Shown one piece after another: positions 16,222 to 24,591 of a DNA stretch of 37,530 nucleotides. This DNA is from DASZTV01 sp035547515 (lineage in GTDB: Bacteria > Actinomycetota > Actinomycetes > JAFAQI01), in contig DASZUS010000002.1 of NCBI GenBank assembly GCA_035547515.1, positions 1-37,530 on the forward strand, read 5' to 3'. Under the pieces are notes generated by a model. It saw nothing but the letters and a program-made list of their open reading frames with translations. It did no database searches and was not told the origin of the DNA. Made by a program: the position numbers and the translations under genes. Every line of letters starts with the position of its first letter. Within the stretch, counting starts at the first letter, position 1.

Positions 16222-17508
16222 GTGAGCGGTAGGAGTTGGCGCGCCCCGAACGTCACCGGGCCGGTCAACGCTGCGGTTCGCGTCCCCGGCTCGAAGTCGA
16301 TGACCAACCGCGCGCTGGTGCTCTCCGCGCTGGCCGAGGGACAGAGCATCATCCGGCATCCGCTGCGCAGCCGCGACACGTCGCTGATGATCGACGCGCT
16401 GCGCGCGCTTGGTGCATCGATCGACGACTCCGACGATCTGCGCTGGCGGCTCGACAGCCGCCGCTTCACCCGCCAGCCCGCGAAGATCGACGTGGGCAAT
16501 GCAGGCACTGTCCTGCGCTTCGTCCCGCCCATCGCGGCACTCGCCAAGGCGGCCATCAGCTTCGACGGCGACGAGGCGGTACGGCGCCGCCCGGTTGCTC
16601 CGCTGATCACCGCGCTGCGCGCCGTTGGAGTCGAGGTCGACGACGACGGGCGGGGCGCAGCGCCCTTCGTGGTGCACGGCACGGGTGCGGTCACGGGCGG
16701 CCGGGTCGCCGTGGACGCGTCCTCGTCGAGCCAGCTGGTCAGCGCCTTGATGCTGGCCGGTCCGGCGTACGGCGCGGGTATCGAGATCAGGCATGTCGGC
16801 GCGCGACCGGTGCCCAACGCCCCGCACCTCGCGATGACCGTGGCGATGCTGAGCGCCCGCGGCGCGCAGGTCGACGTCGGCGACGACCTCTGGCGGGTGG
16901 CGCCGGGCACGCTCGAGGGCATCTCGTCCACCGTCGAGCCGGACCTGTCCAGCGCGGCACCGTTCCTTGCCGCTGCGGTCGTCACCGGGGGCCGGATCGC
17001 CATCCCCGACTGGCCCGAGCACTCGACGCAGCCAGGCGCGCTGCTGCCGGAGCTCCTCGCCGCATTCGGCGCGATCTCACGCCTCGACGAGCGCGGCCTC
17101 GTCGTGGTCGGTCCGGAACGCGTGTCCGGAGCCGAGCTGGACCTCAGGCACGCCGGCGAGCTCACACCGGTGCTCGCCGCGATCGCCGCTCTCGCCGACA
17201 CCCCGTCGCAGCTGACCGGCGTGGACTACCTGCGCGGTCACGAGACCGACCGGCTCGCCGCGCTCCGCCATGAGCTTCGGGCCCTCGGCACCGATGTCGA
17301 GGAACACAGCGACGGGCTGGCGATCAACCCGACACCGATGCACGGGGGGACGTTCTCGACGTACGCGGACCACCGCATGGCGATGGCGGGCGCGGTGATC
17401 GGGCTCGTCGTCCCGGACGTCGTGCTCGACGACGTCGCGACCACCGCGAAGACCTTCCCGGGCTTCGAGCAGGTCTGGACGCAGGCGGTCACGGGAGCCG
17501 GCAGCTGA
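16222..17508 (+). CDS. aroA: 3-phosphoshikimate 1-carboxyvinyltransferase (EPSP synthase)
   Basis: 428-residue sixth-step enzyme of the shikimate pathway, joining phosphoenolpyruvate to shikimate 3-phosphate. The N-terminal PGSKSMTNR (22-30) binds both substrates; GNAGTVLRFVPP is the family's second signature, and the catalytic Asp and Glu regions and DHRMAMAGAV near the C-terminus are intact. GTG 16222 gives the MSGRSWRAP N-terminus. It lies beside the sigR locus and rsgA, as in M. tuberculosis (Rv3227). Confidence 0.96.
   Translation: MSGRSWRAPNVTGPVNAAVRVPGSKSMTNRALVLSALAEGQSIIRHPLRSRDTSLMIDALRALGASIDDSDDLRWRLDSRRFTRQPAKIDVGNAGTVLRFVPPIAALAKAAISFDGDEAVRRRPVAPLITALRAVGVEVDDDGRGAAPFVVHGTGAVTGGRVAVDASSSSQLVSALMLAGPAYGAGIEIRHVGARPVPNAPHLAMTVAMLSARGAQVDVGDDLWRVAPGTLEGISSTVEPDLSSAAPFLAAAVVTGGRIAIPDWPEHSTQPGALLPELLAAFGAISRLDERGLVVVGPERVSGAELDLRHAGELTPVLAAIAALADTPSQLTGVDYLRGHETDRLAALRHELRALGTDVEEHSDGLAINPTPMHGGTFSTYADHRMAMAGAVIGLVVPDVVLDDVATTAKTFPGFEQVWTQAVTGAGS
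17493..17505 (+). promoter_or_regulatory. Ribosome-binding site defining a CTG start for rsgA
   Basis: GGGAG at 17493-17497 is seven bases before CTG 17505. That codon overlaps the aroA TGA as CTGA, the same geometry as the ATGA couplings used elsewhere in this window. It is the only plausible initiation point for the conserved N-terminus of RsgA. Confidence 0.5.
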
Positions 17509-18479
17509 CTCGCCATCCGATCGACGACGAGGACCGTCTCGCTCGAGGGACCGGGTCCCGCCCGCGCAGCCGGCTACGGCCCAAGCACGAGGACGCCGCG
17601 ACCGGCCGGGTGGTCAGCGTCGACCGCGGGCGGTTCGGCTGCCTCCTGGACGGCGACGTACTGATCGTCGCGATGCGGGCCCGCGAGCTCGGACGGCGCG
17701 CGATCGCGGTGGGCGACGAGGTCGAGGTGGTCGGCGACCTGAGCGGTGGGCCGGACGCGCTCGCGCGGATCGTGCGGATCACACCACGGCGCTCGGTGCT
17801 GCGGCGAAGCGCGGACGACAACGATCCGATCGAGCGCGTGCTCGTGGCCAACGCGGAGCAGCTGCTGGTGGTCGCAGCGAGCGCTGACCCTCCGCCACAG
17901 CCTCGCCTGATCGACCGGTGCCTGGTGGCCGCGTACGACGCCGAGATCTCGGCGGGCTTGTGCCTCACCAAGACCGACCTGGCGCCGGCCGACGACCTGG
18001 CGGCGATCTACCACGACCTCGACCTGCTCATCGTGCGCTCCGGCCGGCCGGGGTTCGAGCGGGCGGTCGAGCAGCTGGGGCAAGCACTGCACGACAAGGT
18101 GACCGTGCTGGTCGGCTCCTCAGGCGTCGGGAAGTCGACCCTGGTCAACGCGCTGGTGCCGGATGCCACTCAACGCATCGGCGTGGTCAGTGAGAGCACT
18201 GGAAAGGGACAGCACACGACAACAGCGGCGATCGCTCTCCCGCTGCCTGACGGCGGATGGGTGATCGACACCCCCGGCATCCGGTCCTTCGGTCTGGCCC
18301 ACGTCGAGCGGCCTCGCCTCGTCGAGTGCTTCCCGGACCTGGCACCAGGGACGGCGCAGTGCCCGAGCGACTGCGACCACATGGACCCGGAGGTCTGCGA
18401 GCTCGACGCGTGGGTGCGCGCCGGTCGCTCCAGCCCCGAGCGGCTCGACTCGCTACGCCGCCTGCTCACCCAGCGCTAG
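17505..18479 (+). CDS. rsgA: Ribosome small-subunit biogenesis GTPase RsgA
   Basis: 324 residues if it begins at CTG 17505. RsgA is a circularly permuted GTPase that helps 30S maturation. From that start the motifs are: OB-fold around VVSVDRGRFGCLL, G4 LTKTD (154-158), G1 GSSGVGKST (204-212), G3 DTPG (255-258), and a zinc site Cys290-His292-Cys298 with Cys286. The first ATG/GTG/TTG in frame is GTG 17610, inside the OB-fold, and would lose the basic lead-in GSRPRSRLRPKHEDA that actinobacterial orthologs share. Its 3' end overlaps the next gene by 14 bases. Confidence 0.93.
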   Translation: MTRHPIDDEDRLARGTGSRPRSRLRPKHEDAATGRVVSVDRGRFGCLLDGDVLIVAMRARELGRRAIAVGDEVEVVGDLSGGPDALARIVRITPRRSVLRRSADDNDPIERVLVANAEQLLVVAASADPPPQPRLIDRCLVAAYDAEISAGLCLTKTDLAPADDLAAIYHDLDLLIVRSGRPGFERAVEQLGQALHDKVTVLVGSSGVGKSTLVNALVPDATQRIGVVSESTGKGQHTTTAAIALPLPDGGWVIDTPGIRSFGLAHVERPRLVECFPDLAPGTAQCPSDCDHMDPEVCELDAWVRAGRSSPERLDSLRRLLTQR

Positions 18480-19572
18480 CGCCGACCGCGATCGTCTCGT
18501 CGACCTCGGCGATGCGAGCGGCCATGGCCGCCTTCTCCTGGTCGATCAGCTCCGCCTGGTCCTCGTCGGCCTTCATCAGCTCGTCCAGGTTGTGGCCCGC
18601 CATGTCGAGCACGCCCATCTCGGCGTAGCACTTCTGGACCTTGTCGCCCCACAGCCCGATGTCCTTCACGCAGGGGACGATCCGGCTGAACAGCAGTGAC
18701 CTGAAGATCTGCTGGAACTCGGAGTGCTCGGAGATCTCCTGGCACTCTTTGACGGGCAGCTCGAGTGCCTCGAAGACCTCGGTGCCGAGGAACCGGTTGC
18801 GCATCAGCCAGCAGCCTTCGACCACGAAGTCCTCGCGCTCGTCGCGCTCCTTCTGCGTGAGATCGGCGTAGGCGTCCTTCAGCGCGAGCCGACCGAACGC
18901 GACGTGTCGGGCCTCGTCCTGCATGACGTAGGCCAGCAGCTGCTTCGCGAGAGGGTTGCCGGCCATGTCGCGCTGCAGGCCGAACGCGGCCAGCGCCAGG
19001 CCCTCGATGAGCACCTGCATGCCGAGGTAGGCGAAGTCCCAGTCCTTCGCCTGCAACGCGTCCTGCAGCAGCGAGGCCAAGTCCTTGTTCATCGGGTAGA
19101 CCAGCCCGATCTTGTCCTGCAGGAAGCGCGCGAACGTCTCGACGTGGCGCGCCTCGTCCATGGTCTGCGTCGCGCCGTAGAACTTCGAGTCCATGTCCGG
19201 AACGGTCTCGACGATGCGGGCGGCGGTGATCATCGCGCCCTGCTCGCCGTGCATGAACTGGCTCCACGACCAGGCAGCCTGGTGGCGGGTGAAGTTGTCC
19301 CGCTCCTGCTGGTTCATCTTGTCCCAGATGTCGGTGCCGAGGAAGGGGTTGTACGCCTCGGGCATGCCGATCGGGTTCGCCGGGTCGACCTCGATCGACC
19401 ACTCGATCCGCTTCTCGGAGTCCCACTGCTTGTCCTTGCCCTTCTGGTACAGCGACAGCAGTCGCGCCCGCGGCTCGTCGTACTCCCAGCTGAACCGGGC
19501 GAAGGCGTTCGCCGGCACGTCCCAGGTCTGGGTGACGTCCTGCGGCATCGCGTACTTCTCGGCAGTGCTCAT
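18466..19572 (-). CDS. Ferritin-like diiron protein, probable oxygenase
   Basis: 368 residues with a complete diiron carboxylate ligand set: Glu110 (HGEQGA), Glu140 and His143 (MDEARHVE), Glu190 (IEGLAL), Glu220 and His223 (QDEARHVAFG). The symmetric spacing of two helix pairs is that of ferritin-like oxygenases, desaturases and ribonucleotide reductase R2 chains, but I cannot place it in a characterised subfamily. N-oxygenases of the AurF type and R2-like oxidases are alternatives. It is translationally coupled (ATGA) to a TetR regulator upstream, which suggests control by its substrate or product. Confidence 0.8.
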   Translation of the reverse strand: MSTAEKYAMPQDVTQTWDVPANAFARFSWEYDEPRARLLSLYQKGKDKQWDSEKRIEWSIEVDPANPIGMPEAYNPFLGTDIWDKMNQQERDNFTRHQAAWSWSQFMHGEQGAMITAARIVETVPDMDSKFYGATQTMDEARHVETFARFLQDKIGLVYPMNKDLASLLQDALQAKDWDFAYLGMQVLIEGLALAAFGLQRDMAGNPLAKQLLAYVMQDEARHVAFGRLALKDAYADLTQKERDEREDFVVEGCWLMRNRFLGTEVFEALELPVKECQEISEHSEFQQIFRSLLFSRIVPCVKDIGLWGDKVQKCYAEMGVLDMAGHNLDELMKADEDQAELIDQEKAAMAARIAEVDETIAVGASAG

Positions 19573-20153
19573 TGGGAACCCTTCGTCAGCAGTCGTTCGA
19601 CAAGTTGGGCCATGCGCCCAGCGATCGCCTCGGCGGAGCCGTCGGGACCGTCGCTGGGAAGAACCAGGTAGGAGATGGTCAGCCGCGCCACCATCTCCGA
19701 GACCAGCTCGACGTCCTCACGCCGCAGGTCCGGCCAGTGCGAGAGCCAGTACGACTCGATGTTGCGCCGCGCCGTGCCGATGACGACCTCGCCGCGCGTG
19801 GTGAGAAACGGCAGCAGGTCGTTGGTGTCGTCTGTCAGCACCGCCTTGAGCAGCGGGTTGTCCGACGCCACACGGATGGTCCATTCGGTGGCCGCGGCGA
19901 TCGCGTCCACCGGCCGGCCGGGATGCACCTCGTCGATGAACCGGTTGGTCCCATCGATGAAGCGCTGCGACTCCCGCTCGGCGAGTGCCTGAGCGAGCGC
20001 GTCCTTGGAGCCGAACTCGTTGTAGAGCGTCTGGCGGGACACCCCCGCAGCGGCGGCGACGTCGACCATGCGAGCGCGCTGCCAGTCGCCCGCGACGATG
20101 ACGTCGTACGCCGCGTCGAGCAGCGCGTCCCTGGTCGTGCGGGTCTCCGTCAT
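19569..20153 (-). CDS. TetR-family transcriptional regulator
   Basis: 194 residues from ATG 20153. The N-terminal helix-turn-helix is VDVAAAAGVSRQTLYNEFGSK, typical of TetR; the C-terminal half is the ligand and dimer domain. Its stop overlaps the start of the diiron protein gene. A 19-base palindrome on its own promoter suggests autorepression of the two-gene operon. The ligand is unknown; a fatty acid or aromatic substrate of the diiron enzyme would be the natural candidate. Confidence 0.92.
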   Translation of the reverse strand: MTETRTTRDALLDAAYDVIVAGDWQRARMVDVAAAAGVSRQTLYNEFGSKDALAQALAERESQRFIDGTNRFIDEVHPGRPVDAIAAATEWTIRVASDNPLLKAVLTDDTNDLLPFLTTRGEVVIGTARRNIESYWLSHWPDLRREDVELVSEMVARLTISYLVLPSDGPDGSAEAIAGRMAQLVERLLTKGSQ

Positions 20154-20168
20154 CACGGCCGAGTCTTT

Positions 20169-20190
20169 ACACGACAAGCCTTCGTGTCAA
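20169..20190 (-). promoter_or_regulatory. TetR-type operator and promoter of the diiron operon
   Basis: ACACGA-N7-TCGTGT (20169-20187) is a perfect six-base dyad. A -35 TTGACA lies on the minus strand at 20190-20185 and a TAAAGA hexamer follows after 16 bases, so the dyad fills the spacer. Binding of the encoded TetR here would block transcription of tetR and the diiron gene. hisN, on the other side, has its own TAGGCT at 20218-20223. Confidence 0.55.
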
Positions 20191-20229
20191 GCACCGATTC
20201 GCTCCAGCCGCGGTCACTAGGCTTTGTCC

Positions 20230-20997
20230 GTGGCCGGGTGGGACGCCGATCTTCAGCTGGCGCTCGAGCTCGCCGACGCCGCCGACGCCCTCACGATGCA
20301 GCGGTTCCGGGCCGCGGACCTGGTTGTCGAGGCCAAGCCGGACCTCACCCCGGTCAGCGATGCCGACCGAGGGTGCGAGGAGCTGGTCCGCGCGCGGGTC
20401 GCCGCGCAGCGGCCGGGTGACGCGCTCCTCGGCGAGGAGCTCGGCGCCACCGAGTCCGCACCCCGGCGCTGGGTGATCGACCCGATCGACGGCACCAAGA
20501 ACTACGTCCGCGGCGTGCCGGTCTGGGCGACGCTGATCGCGCTGCAGCAGGACGAGCAGACCGTCGTCGGCGTGGTGTCCGCGCCCGCGCTAGGCCGGCG
20601 CTGGTGGGCGGCCCGCGGTAGCGGCGCGTTCGCCGACGGCACGCCCTGCCGGGTCTCGCAGGTCGCCCACGTCGGCGACGCGTTCCTGTCGTACTCATCG
20701 CTGGAAGGCTGGGAAGCGATCGGACGCCGGGATCGCTTCCGCGGCCTGGTCGACACTGTCTGGCGCAGCCGGGCGTTCGGTGACTTCTGGTCCTACATGC
20801 TCGTGGCAGAAGGTGCCGTGGACATCGCGTGCGAGCCCGAAGTCTCGCTCTGGGATCTCGCCGCGCTCAGCTTGATCGTCGAAGAGGCCGGAGGTCGCTT
20901 CACAGATCTGGCCGGCGCGGACCGGGTCGACGGCGGCAGCGCAGTCGCCACCAACGGCGTGCTCCACGAGCAGGTGCTCGCCGCGCTCCGGCCATGA
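20230..20997 (+). CDS. hisN: Histidinol-phosphatase, inositol monophosphatase type
   Basis: 255 residues from GTG 20230; an in-frame TTG lies two codons earlier. It dephosphorylates histidinol phosphate in histidine synthesis, as does M. tuberculosis HisN (Rv3137). IMPase motifs: KPDLTPVSDADR, GEELG (metal Glu), IDPIDGTKNYVRGVPVW (metal and catalytic residues) and EVSLWDLAA at the C-terminal metal site. A TAGGCT hexamer six bases before GTG suggests a leaderless mRNA. Its stop overlaps the DUF2332 gene (ATGA). Other IMPase substrates are possible but the RGVPVWA segment fits HisN. Confidence 0.92.
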   Translation: MAGWDADLQLALELADAADALTMQRFRAADLVVEAKPDLTPVSDADRGCEELVRARVAAQRPGDALLGEELGATESAPRRWVIDPIDGTKNYVRGVPVWATLIALQQDEQTVVGVVSAPALGRRWWAARGSGAFADGTPCRVSQVAHVGDAFLSYSSLEGWEAIGRRDRFRGLVDTVWRSRAFGDFWSYMLVAEGAVDIACEPEVSLWDLAALSLIVEEAGGRFTDLAGADRVDGGSAVATNGVLHEQVLAALRP

Positions 20998-22079
20998 CCG
21001 AGCCGCCAGCCGAGAGCCCCGTGGGGCGCACCGCTCGGTTCCTGCGGGTGCAGGCCGAAGCCTGCCGGCGGCTGGGCAGCCCGCTGTACGACGAGCTGCT
21101 GCGACGCGCGGCTGACGACCTCGAGGCGGGCGGGCCGACCCGGCAGGTCCTCGAGGGTCATCTCGACGACCCCGGGCCGAGCGCTCTCGCGCTGCGAATG
21201 ATGGGCGGGGTGCATGCGCTGGTGCTGACCGGCCGTGCTCCCGAGCTCGGCCGCTTCTACCCGTCGAGCTCGGCCTACGACCCCGCGACGGCCGAGCGTC
21301 CCGATGAGGCGTGGCACAGCTTTGCCGGCGTGCTCGAAGCCCGCCGTGCGGATGTGCGCGAGTGGCTGCAACGACCGCCGCAGACCAACGAGGTCGGCCG
21401 GGCCGCGGCGCTGATCGGCGGGCTGCGCCACCTTGCTGCGGAGACGCCGGTGCCGGTCCGCCTGGTTGAGGTCGGCGCGAGCGGCGGGTTGAACCTGCGT
21501 GCCGACCGGTTCCGGATCGACGGGGAGGTCGGCGAGTACGGCGATACCGACTCCCCGGTGAACCTCGGTCACGCATGGCGCGGCGTCGCGCCCCCGGAGT
21601 CCGTCGTGGAGGTCGTCGAACGTGACGGCGGCGACCTGGACCCGGTCGACGTCAGCACCGAGGCCGGCCGGCTGCTTCTTACCGCCTACGTCTGGCCCGA
21701 CCAGATAGCGCGGATCCAGCGCCTACGCGGCGCCTTCGAGATCGCGGCGGCCTTGCCCGTGACGGTCCGCCGCGAGAGCGCCGAGCAGACGCTGGCGCGC
21801 ACCCGGCTCGCCGACGGCACGTGGACCGTCGTGTGGCACTCCGTGTTCCGCCAGTACTTGAGCCCCCAGCTGCAGGCGGCGCTGCTCGAGCAGATCGACG
21901 CCCTCGCCGCTGACGCGACGCCGACCAGACGGCTCGCCCACCTCGCCCTCGAGCCCACCCGGCCGAAGCCGGACACGCCGCACAAGTTCCTCGTCACGCT
22001 GCGGACCTGGCCGGGCGACGAGCAGCGGGTGCTGGCGGCAGCCGCGCCGCACGGCATCCCCACCACGTGGCAGTGCTAG
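20994..22079 (+). CDS. DUF2332 family protein
   Basis: 361 residues, coupled to hisN by an ATGA overlap. The segment LVEVGASGGLNLRADRF looks like a nucleotide- or SAM-binding loop followed by a helix, and VVWHSVFRQYLS is another conserved-looking element; this recalls methyltransferase folds but catalytic residues cannot be named. DUF2332 proteins are widespread in actinobacteria with no known role. Confidence 0.82.
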   Translation: MTEPPAESPVGRTARFLRVQAEACRRLGSPLYDELLRRAADDLEAGGPTRQVLEGHLDDPGPSALALRMMGGVHALVLTGRAPELGRFYPSSSAYDPATAERPDEAWHSFAGVLEARRADVREWLQRPPQTNEVGRAAALIGGLRHLAAETPVPVRLVEVGASGGLNLRADRFRIDGEVGEYGDTDSPVNLGHAWRGVAPPESVVEVVERDGGDLDPVDVSTEAGRLLLTAYVWPDQIARIQRLRGAFEIAAALPVTVRRESAEQTLARTRLADGTWTVVWHSVFRQYLSPQLQAALLEQIDALAADATPTRRLAHLALEPTRPKPDTPHKFLVTLRTWPGDEQRVLAAAAPHGIPTTWQC

Positions 22080-22092
22080 GGCGGCCGGCCGG

Positions 22093-22728
22093 CTAGGAGT
22101 CGGTCTCGGTGGCGAAGACCGGGTGCACGAACAGGTTGGGGTCGTCGTACCAGGCCCGCGTCACGCCCTCGGGATAGACGAGGTGCCGGATGATCTTCGC
22201 GGGATTTCCGCCTACCAGCGTGTCGTCCGGCACGTCGCGGGTCACCACGGCGCCGGCGGCAACCAGCGCCCGGTTGCCGATCGTCACGCCGGGCAGGATG
22301 ATCGCCCGCGCCCCGATCCACGCGCCGTCACCGATTCGTACCGGGACCTCGCGCACCGGCCGGCCCTCGACGCCATGGCTGTCGCTGTCGGTGATGTAGA
22401 CGTCGTTGGCGATCGCGACATCGTTACCGATGGTGATCTCGTGGCAGCAGGCCAGGAACACGCCGTTGTTGAGGAACACCCGGTCGCCGATCCGCAGCTT
22501 GCCCCAGCCGGTGACCAGGGTCCGCTTATGCGTCGACCAGATCTTGAAGTGGTCGCCGACCTCCATGTCGGTCGCGTCGACCGTCGGGTTGCCGAGCATC
22601 GTCGCCTGGGCGCCGACCGACTTGCACTTGCGCAAGTACCAGTCGGCTCGTGCCCGCTGCTTGCCGTAGGACCAGAAGAACTGTGCCTCGAGCTTCTTGC
22701 GGTTCAGCTTGGCGCGGAGATCCCCCAC
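22093..22728 (-). CDS. Hexapeptide-repeat O-acyltransferase (LbH family)
   Basis: About 211 residues folding into a left-handed beta helix. Imperfect hexapeptide repeats are visible from about residue 75 (IGDRVFLNNGVFLACCHEI) to IIRHLVYP, with the trimer-site histidine probably in DSDSHG. Ends in a variable tail. Members acetylate sugars or antibiotics using acyl-CoA. GTG 22728 is preferred; the earlier TTG at 22737 overlaps a TACCGT promoter hexamer. No glycan genes adjoin it. Confidence 0.83.
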   Translation of the reverse strand: MGDLRAKLNRKKLEAQFFWSYGKQRARADWYLRKCKSVGAQATMLGNPTVDATDMEVGDHFKIWSTHKRTLVTGWGKLRIGDRVFLNNGVFLACCHEITIGNDVAIANDVYITDSDSHGVEGRPVREVPVRIGDGAWIGARAIILPGVTIGNRALVAAGAVVTRDVPDDTLVGGNPAKIIRHLVYPEGVTRAWYDDPNLFVHPVFATETDS

Positions 22729-22776
22729 GGCCGACAACGGTAATCGGTCGGACGAGTGAACGTCAGACCTGGCCCG

Positions 22777-24063
22777 TCAACGTCGCGCTGCTTCGAGCAC
22801 CGGGCCGTCCAGCTCGTCGACCGCCTCGCCCTCGGCAGCAGCCGCCGGCCGGCGTACCCGGCGCAGTACCGAGACACCGAGCAGCGCCGCCGCGCCGCAG
22901 GCGAAGGCACCCAGCGCGAGGCCCCACCGCGCCCCGACGTGCTGGGCGACGTATCCCGCGATGGGCCCGCCGATCGGCGTCGAGCCCAGGAACGCAACCG
23001 CCCACAGCGCCATGACCCGGCCGCGCATCTGCGGCGCCGCCGCGAGCTGCAGCGTCGTGTTGCCCTTGGAGAGGAAGGTCACGCTGGCCGCTCCGACTGC
23101 CGCCAGCGCGACGATCTCCAGCGCGAGATTCGGCGCCACGGCAGCAGCGGCGATCACCATCATGAACACCACTGACGAGCGGACCATCGACACCAGTCCG
23201 GTCTTGCCGCGCCCCGCGGCCCACAGCCCGCCGATCACCGCGCCGACACCCATCGAGGCCGTCATGAACCCGTACGTGCGCGCCCCGCCCTCGAACGCGC
23301 GAGCCGCGACGACCGGAAGGGTGACTTGGAACTCGTATGCCAGACATCCGACTATCGCCATCATGAGCAGCGGTACGCCGAGCCCGATCTCGCGGCGGAC
23401 GTAGCGCAGCCCTTCTCGCAGCTGACCCTTTGCCCGCCGCGCGGGCGGCGACGGCGACAGCGCCGCGAGGTCCATCCGCAGCAGGGATGTCACGACCGCA
23501 ACGAAGCTCGCCGCGTTGATCAGGAAGCACACGCCGAGGCCGCCTGCATCGATGATCAGGCCGGCGACGGCCGGGCCGACGGCGCGCGCCACGTTGACGA
23601 GCACCGAGTTCAGCGTCACCGCGTTGCGCAGGTTCGCCGGACCCACCATCTCGAGGACGAACGTCTGGCGCGCCGGGTTCTCGAAGGTGTTGTTGAGACC
23701 GAGGATCACGGCGAGCACGCCGATCTCCCACATGTCGACCACGTGGGTCACCGTGAGCAGGCCCATCACCAGCGCCTGCAGCCCCATGGCGGACTGCAGC
23801 ACGATCATCAGCCGGCGCTTGTCGACCCGATCGGCGACGACTCCGCCGTACGGGCCGAGCAGCATGACCGGGAGCGTCTGCAACGCCACGACCAGGCCGA
23901 CGTCGGTCCCGGAGTTCGTGAGCTGGAAGACCAGATAGGACTGCGCGATCGTCTGCATCCACGTGCCGATGAGCGAGATCGCCTGGCCGAAGAAGTAGAG
24001 CCGGTAGTTGGGGTTGTGCAGTGAGACGAAGGTGTCCTGCCGCAGCCTGCGCAGCGCGCTCAT
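22777..24063 (-). CDS. MFS transporter (EntS/MFS_3 type)
   Basis: 428 residues with about twelve transmembrane helices, the MFS motif A-like GGVVADRVDKRRLM between helices 2 and 3, and a second copy-like region in the C-terminal half. The first helix group (RLYFFGQAISLIGTWMQTIAQSYLV) is typical of the enterobactin-exporter/drug-efflux group. It is coupled by ATGA to the MarR gene before it, so it is probably an efflux pump induced by a MarR ligand. Confidence 0.9.
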   Translation of the reverse strand: MSALRRLRQDTFVSLHNPNYRLYFFGQAISLIGTWMQTIAQSYLVFQLTNSGTDVGLVVALQTLPVMLLGPYGGVVADRVDKRRLMIVLQSAMGLQALVMGLLTVTHVVDMWEIGVLAVILGLNNTFENPARQTFVLEMVGPANLRNAVTLNSVLVNVARAVGPAVAGLIIDAGGLGVCFLINAASFVAVVTSLLRMDLAALSPSPPARRAKGQLREGLRYVRREIGLGVPLLMMAIVGCLAYEFQVTLPVVAARAFEGGARTYGFMTASMGVGAVIGGLWAAGRGKTGLVSMVRSSVVFMMVIAAAAVAPNLALEIVALAAVGAASVTFLSKGNTTLQLAAAPQMRGRVMALWAVAFLGSTPIGGPIAGYVAQHVGARWGLALGAFACGAAALLGVSVLRRVRRPAAAAEGEAVDELDGPVLEAARR

Positions 24064-24530
24064 CGCAGCGGCCGGTCTCTGCGCATCGCCGCGACAAGCG
24101 CCTCGAGCGCGGGCAGCGCGTCCTCGACCGCCGCCCGCTGGGCAGGGTCGAGCGCATCGAGGCCACTGGCGAGGATCCGTCCGCGCTCCGCGCGCAGCCG
24201 GTCATGGGTACGCCGTCCCTGGGCGGTCACCTCGACCAGCCCGGCACGGCGGTCGTCGGGGTCGACGCGCCGGCGGACCAGGCCGGCCTCGACCAGCGCG
24301 GCCACGACCCGGCTGAGCATCGTCGGGTTCATGTGCTCGACCTCGGCGAGATCGGAGATCCGGATCGGCCCGGATCGCGCGATGACACCGAGTGCGGACA
24401 GCTGGCTCGTGGTCAGGCCCGCACCGCGAGCCGTGGCGTTGAGCCGGCGCGACAGCGCCCCGACAACCGCCCGCAGCCGGGCCGCGGCATCGAGATCAGG
24501 AACTGTCGGGGTGACGGGCACGTGACCCAT
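24060..24530 (-). CDS. MarR-family transcriptional regulator
   Basis: About 156 residues from ATG 24530; GTG 24521 is the alternative. The winged helix is intact: LTTSQLSALGVIARSG, ISDLAEVEHMNPTMLSRVVAALVEAGLVRR and the wing DPDDRRAGLVEVT. It overlaps the MFS gene start, and an inverted repeat lies on its promoter and faces bfaA. It would repress the efflux gene, itself, and perhaps bfaA on the other side. Confidence 0.9.
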   Translation of the reverse strand: MGHVPVTPTVPDLDAAARLRAVVGALSRRLNATARGAGLTTSQLSALGVIARSGPIRISDLAEVEHMNPTMLSRVVAALVEAGLVRRRVDPDDRRAGLVEVTAQGRRTHDRLRAERGRILASGLDALDPAQRAAVEDALPALEALVAAMRRDRPLR

Positions 24531-24532
24531 CA

Positions 24533-24585
24533 TAAATACTTGCCTGCCAGCATGCAAACTACTTGGTGGATCATGGGCGTAAGGT
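24533..24585. promoter_or_regulatory. Divergent marR-bfaA promoter region with probable MarR operator
   Basis: TTGCCTGC-CA-GCATGCAA (24540-24557) is an eight-base dyad with one mismatch. It adjoins a TATTTA -10 hexamer for marR on the minus strand (24538-24533). On the plus strand TAAGGT (24580-24585) ends six bases before the bfaA GTG, indicating a leaderless bfaA message about 25 bases from the dyad. Joint control of both directions is possible. Confidence 0.45.
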
Positions 24586-24591
24586 CGGCGG

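Noticed and set aside
15514..17022. Upstream extension of the sigR frame over the hydrolase and aroA
   Set aside because: The extension runs antisense to aroA and across the SigR promoter; ATG 15513 gives a normal-length ECF sigma factor.
17610..18479. rsgA beginning at GTG 17610
   Set aside because: This start lies within the OB-fold and would lose about 35 conserved residues; CTG 17505 with a good ribosome-binding site fits better.
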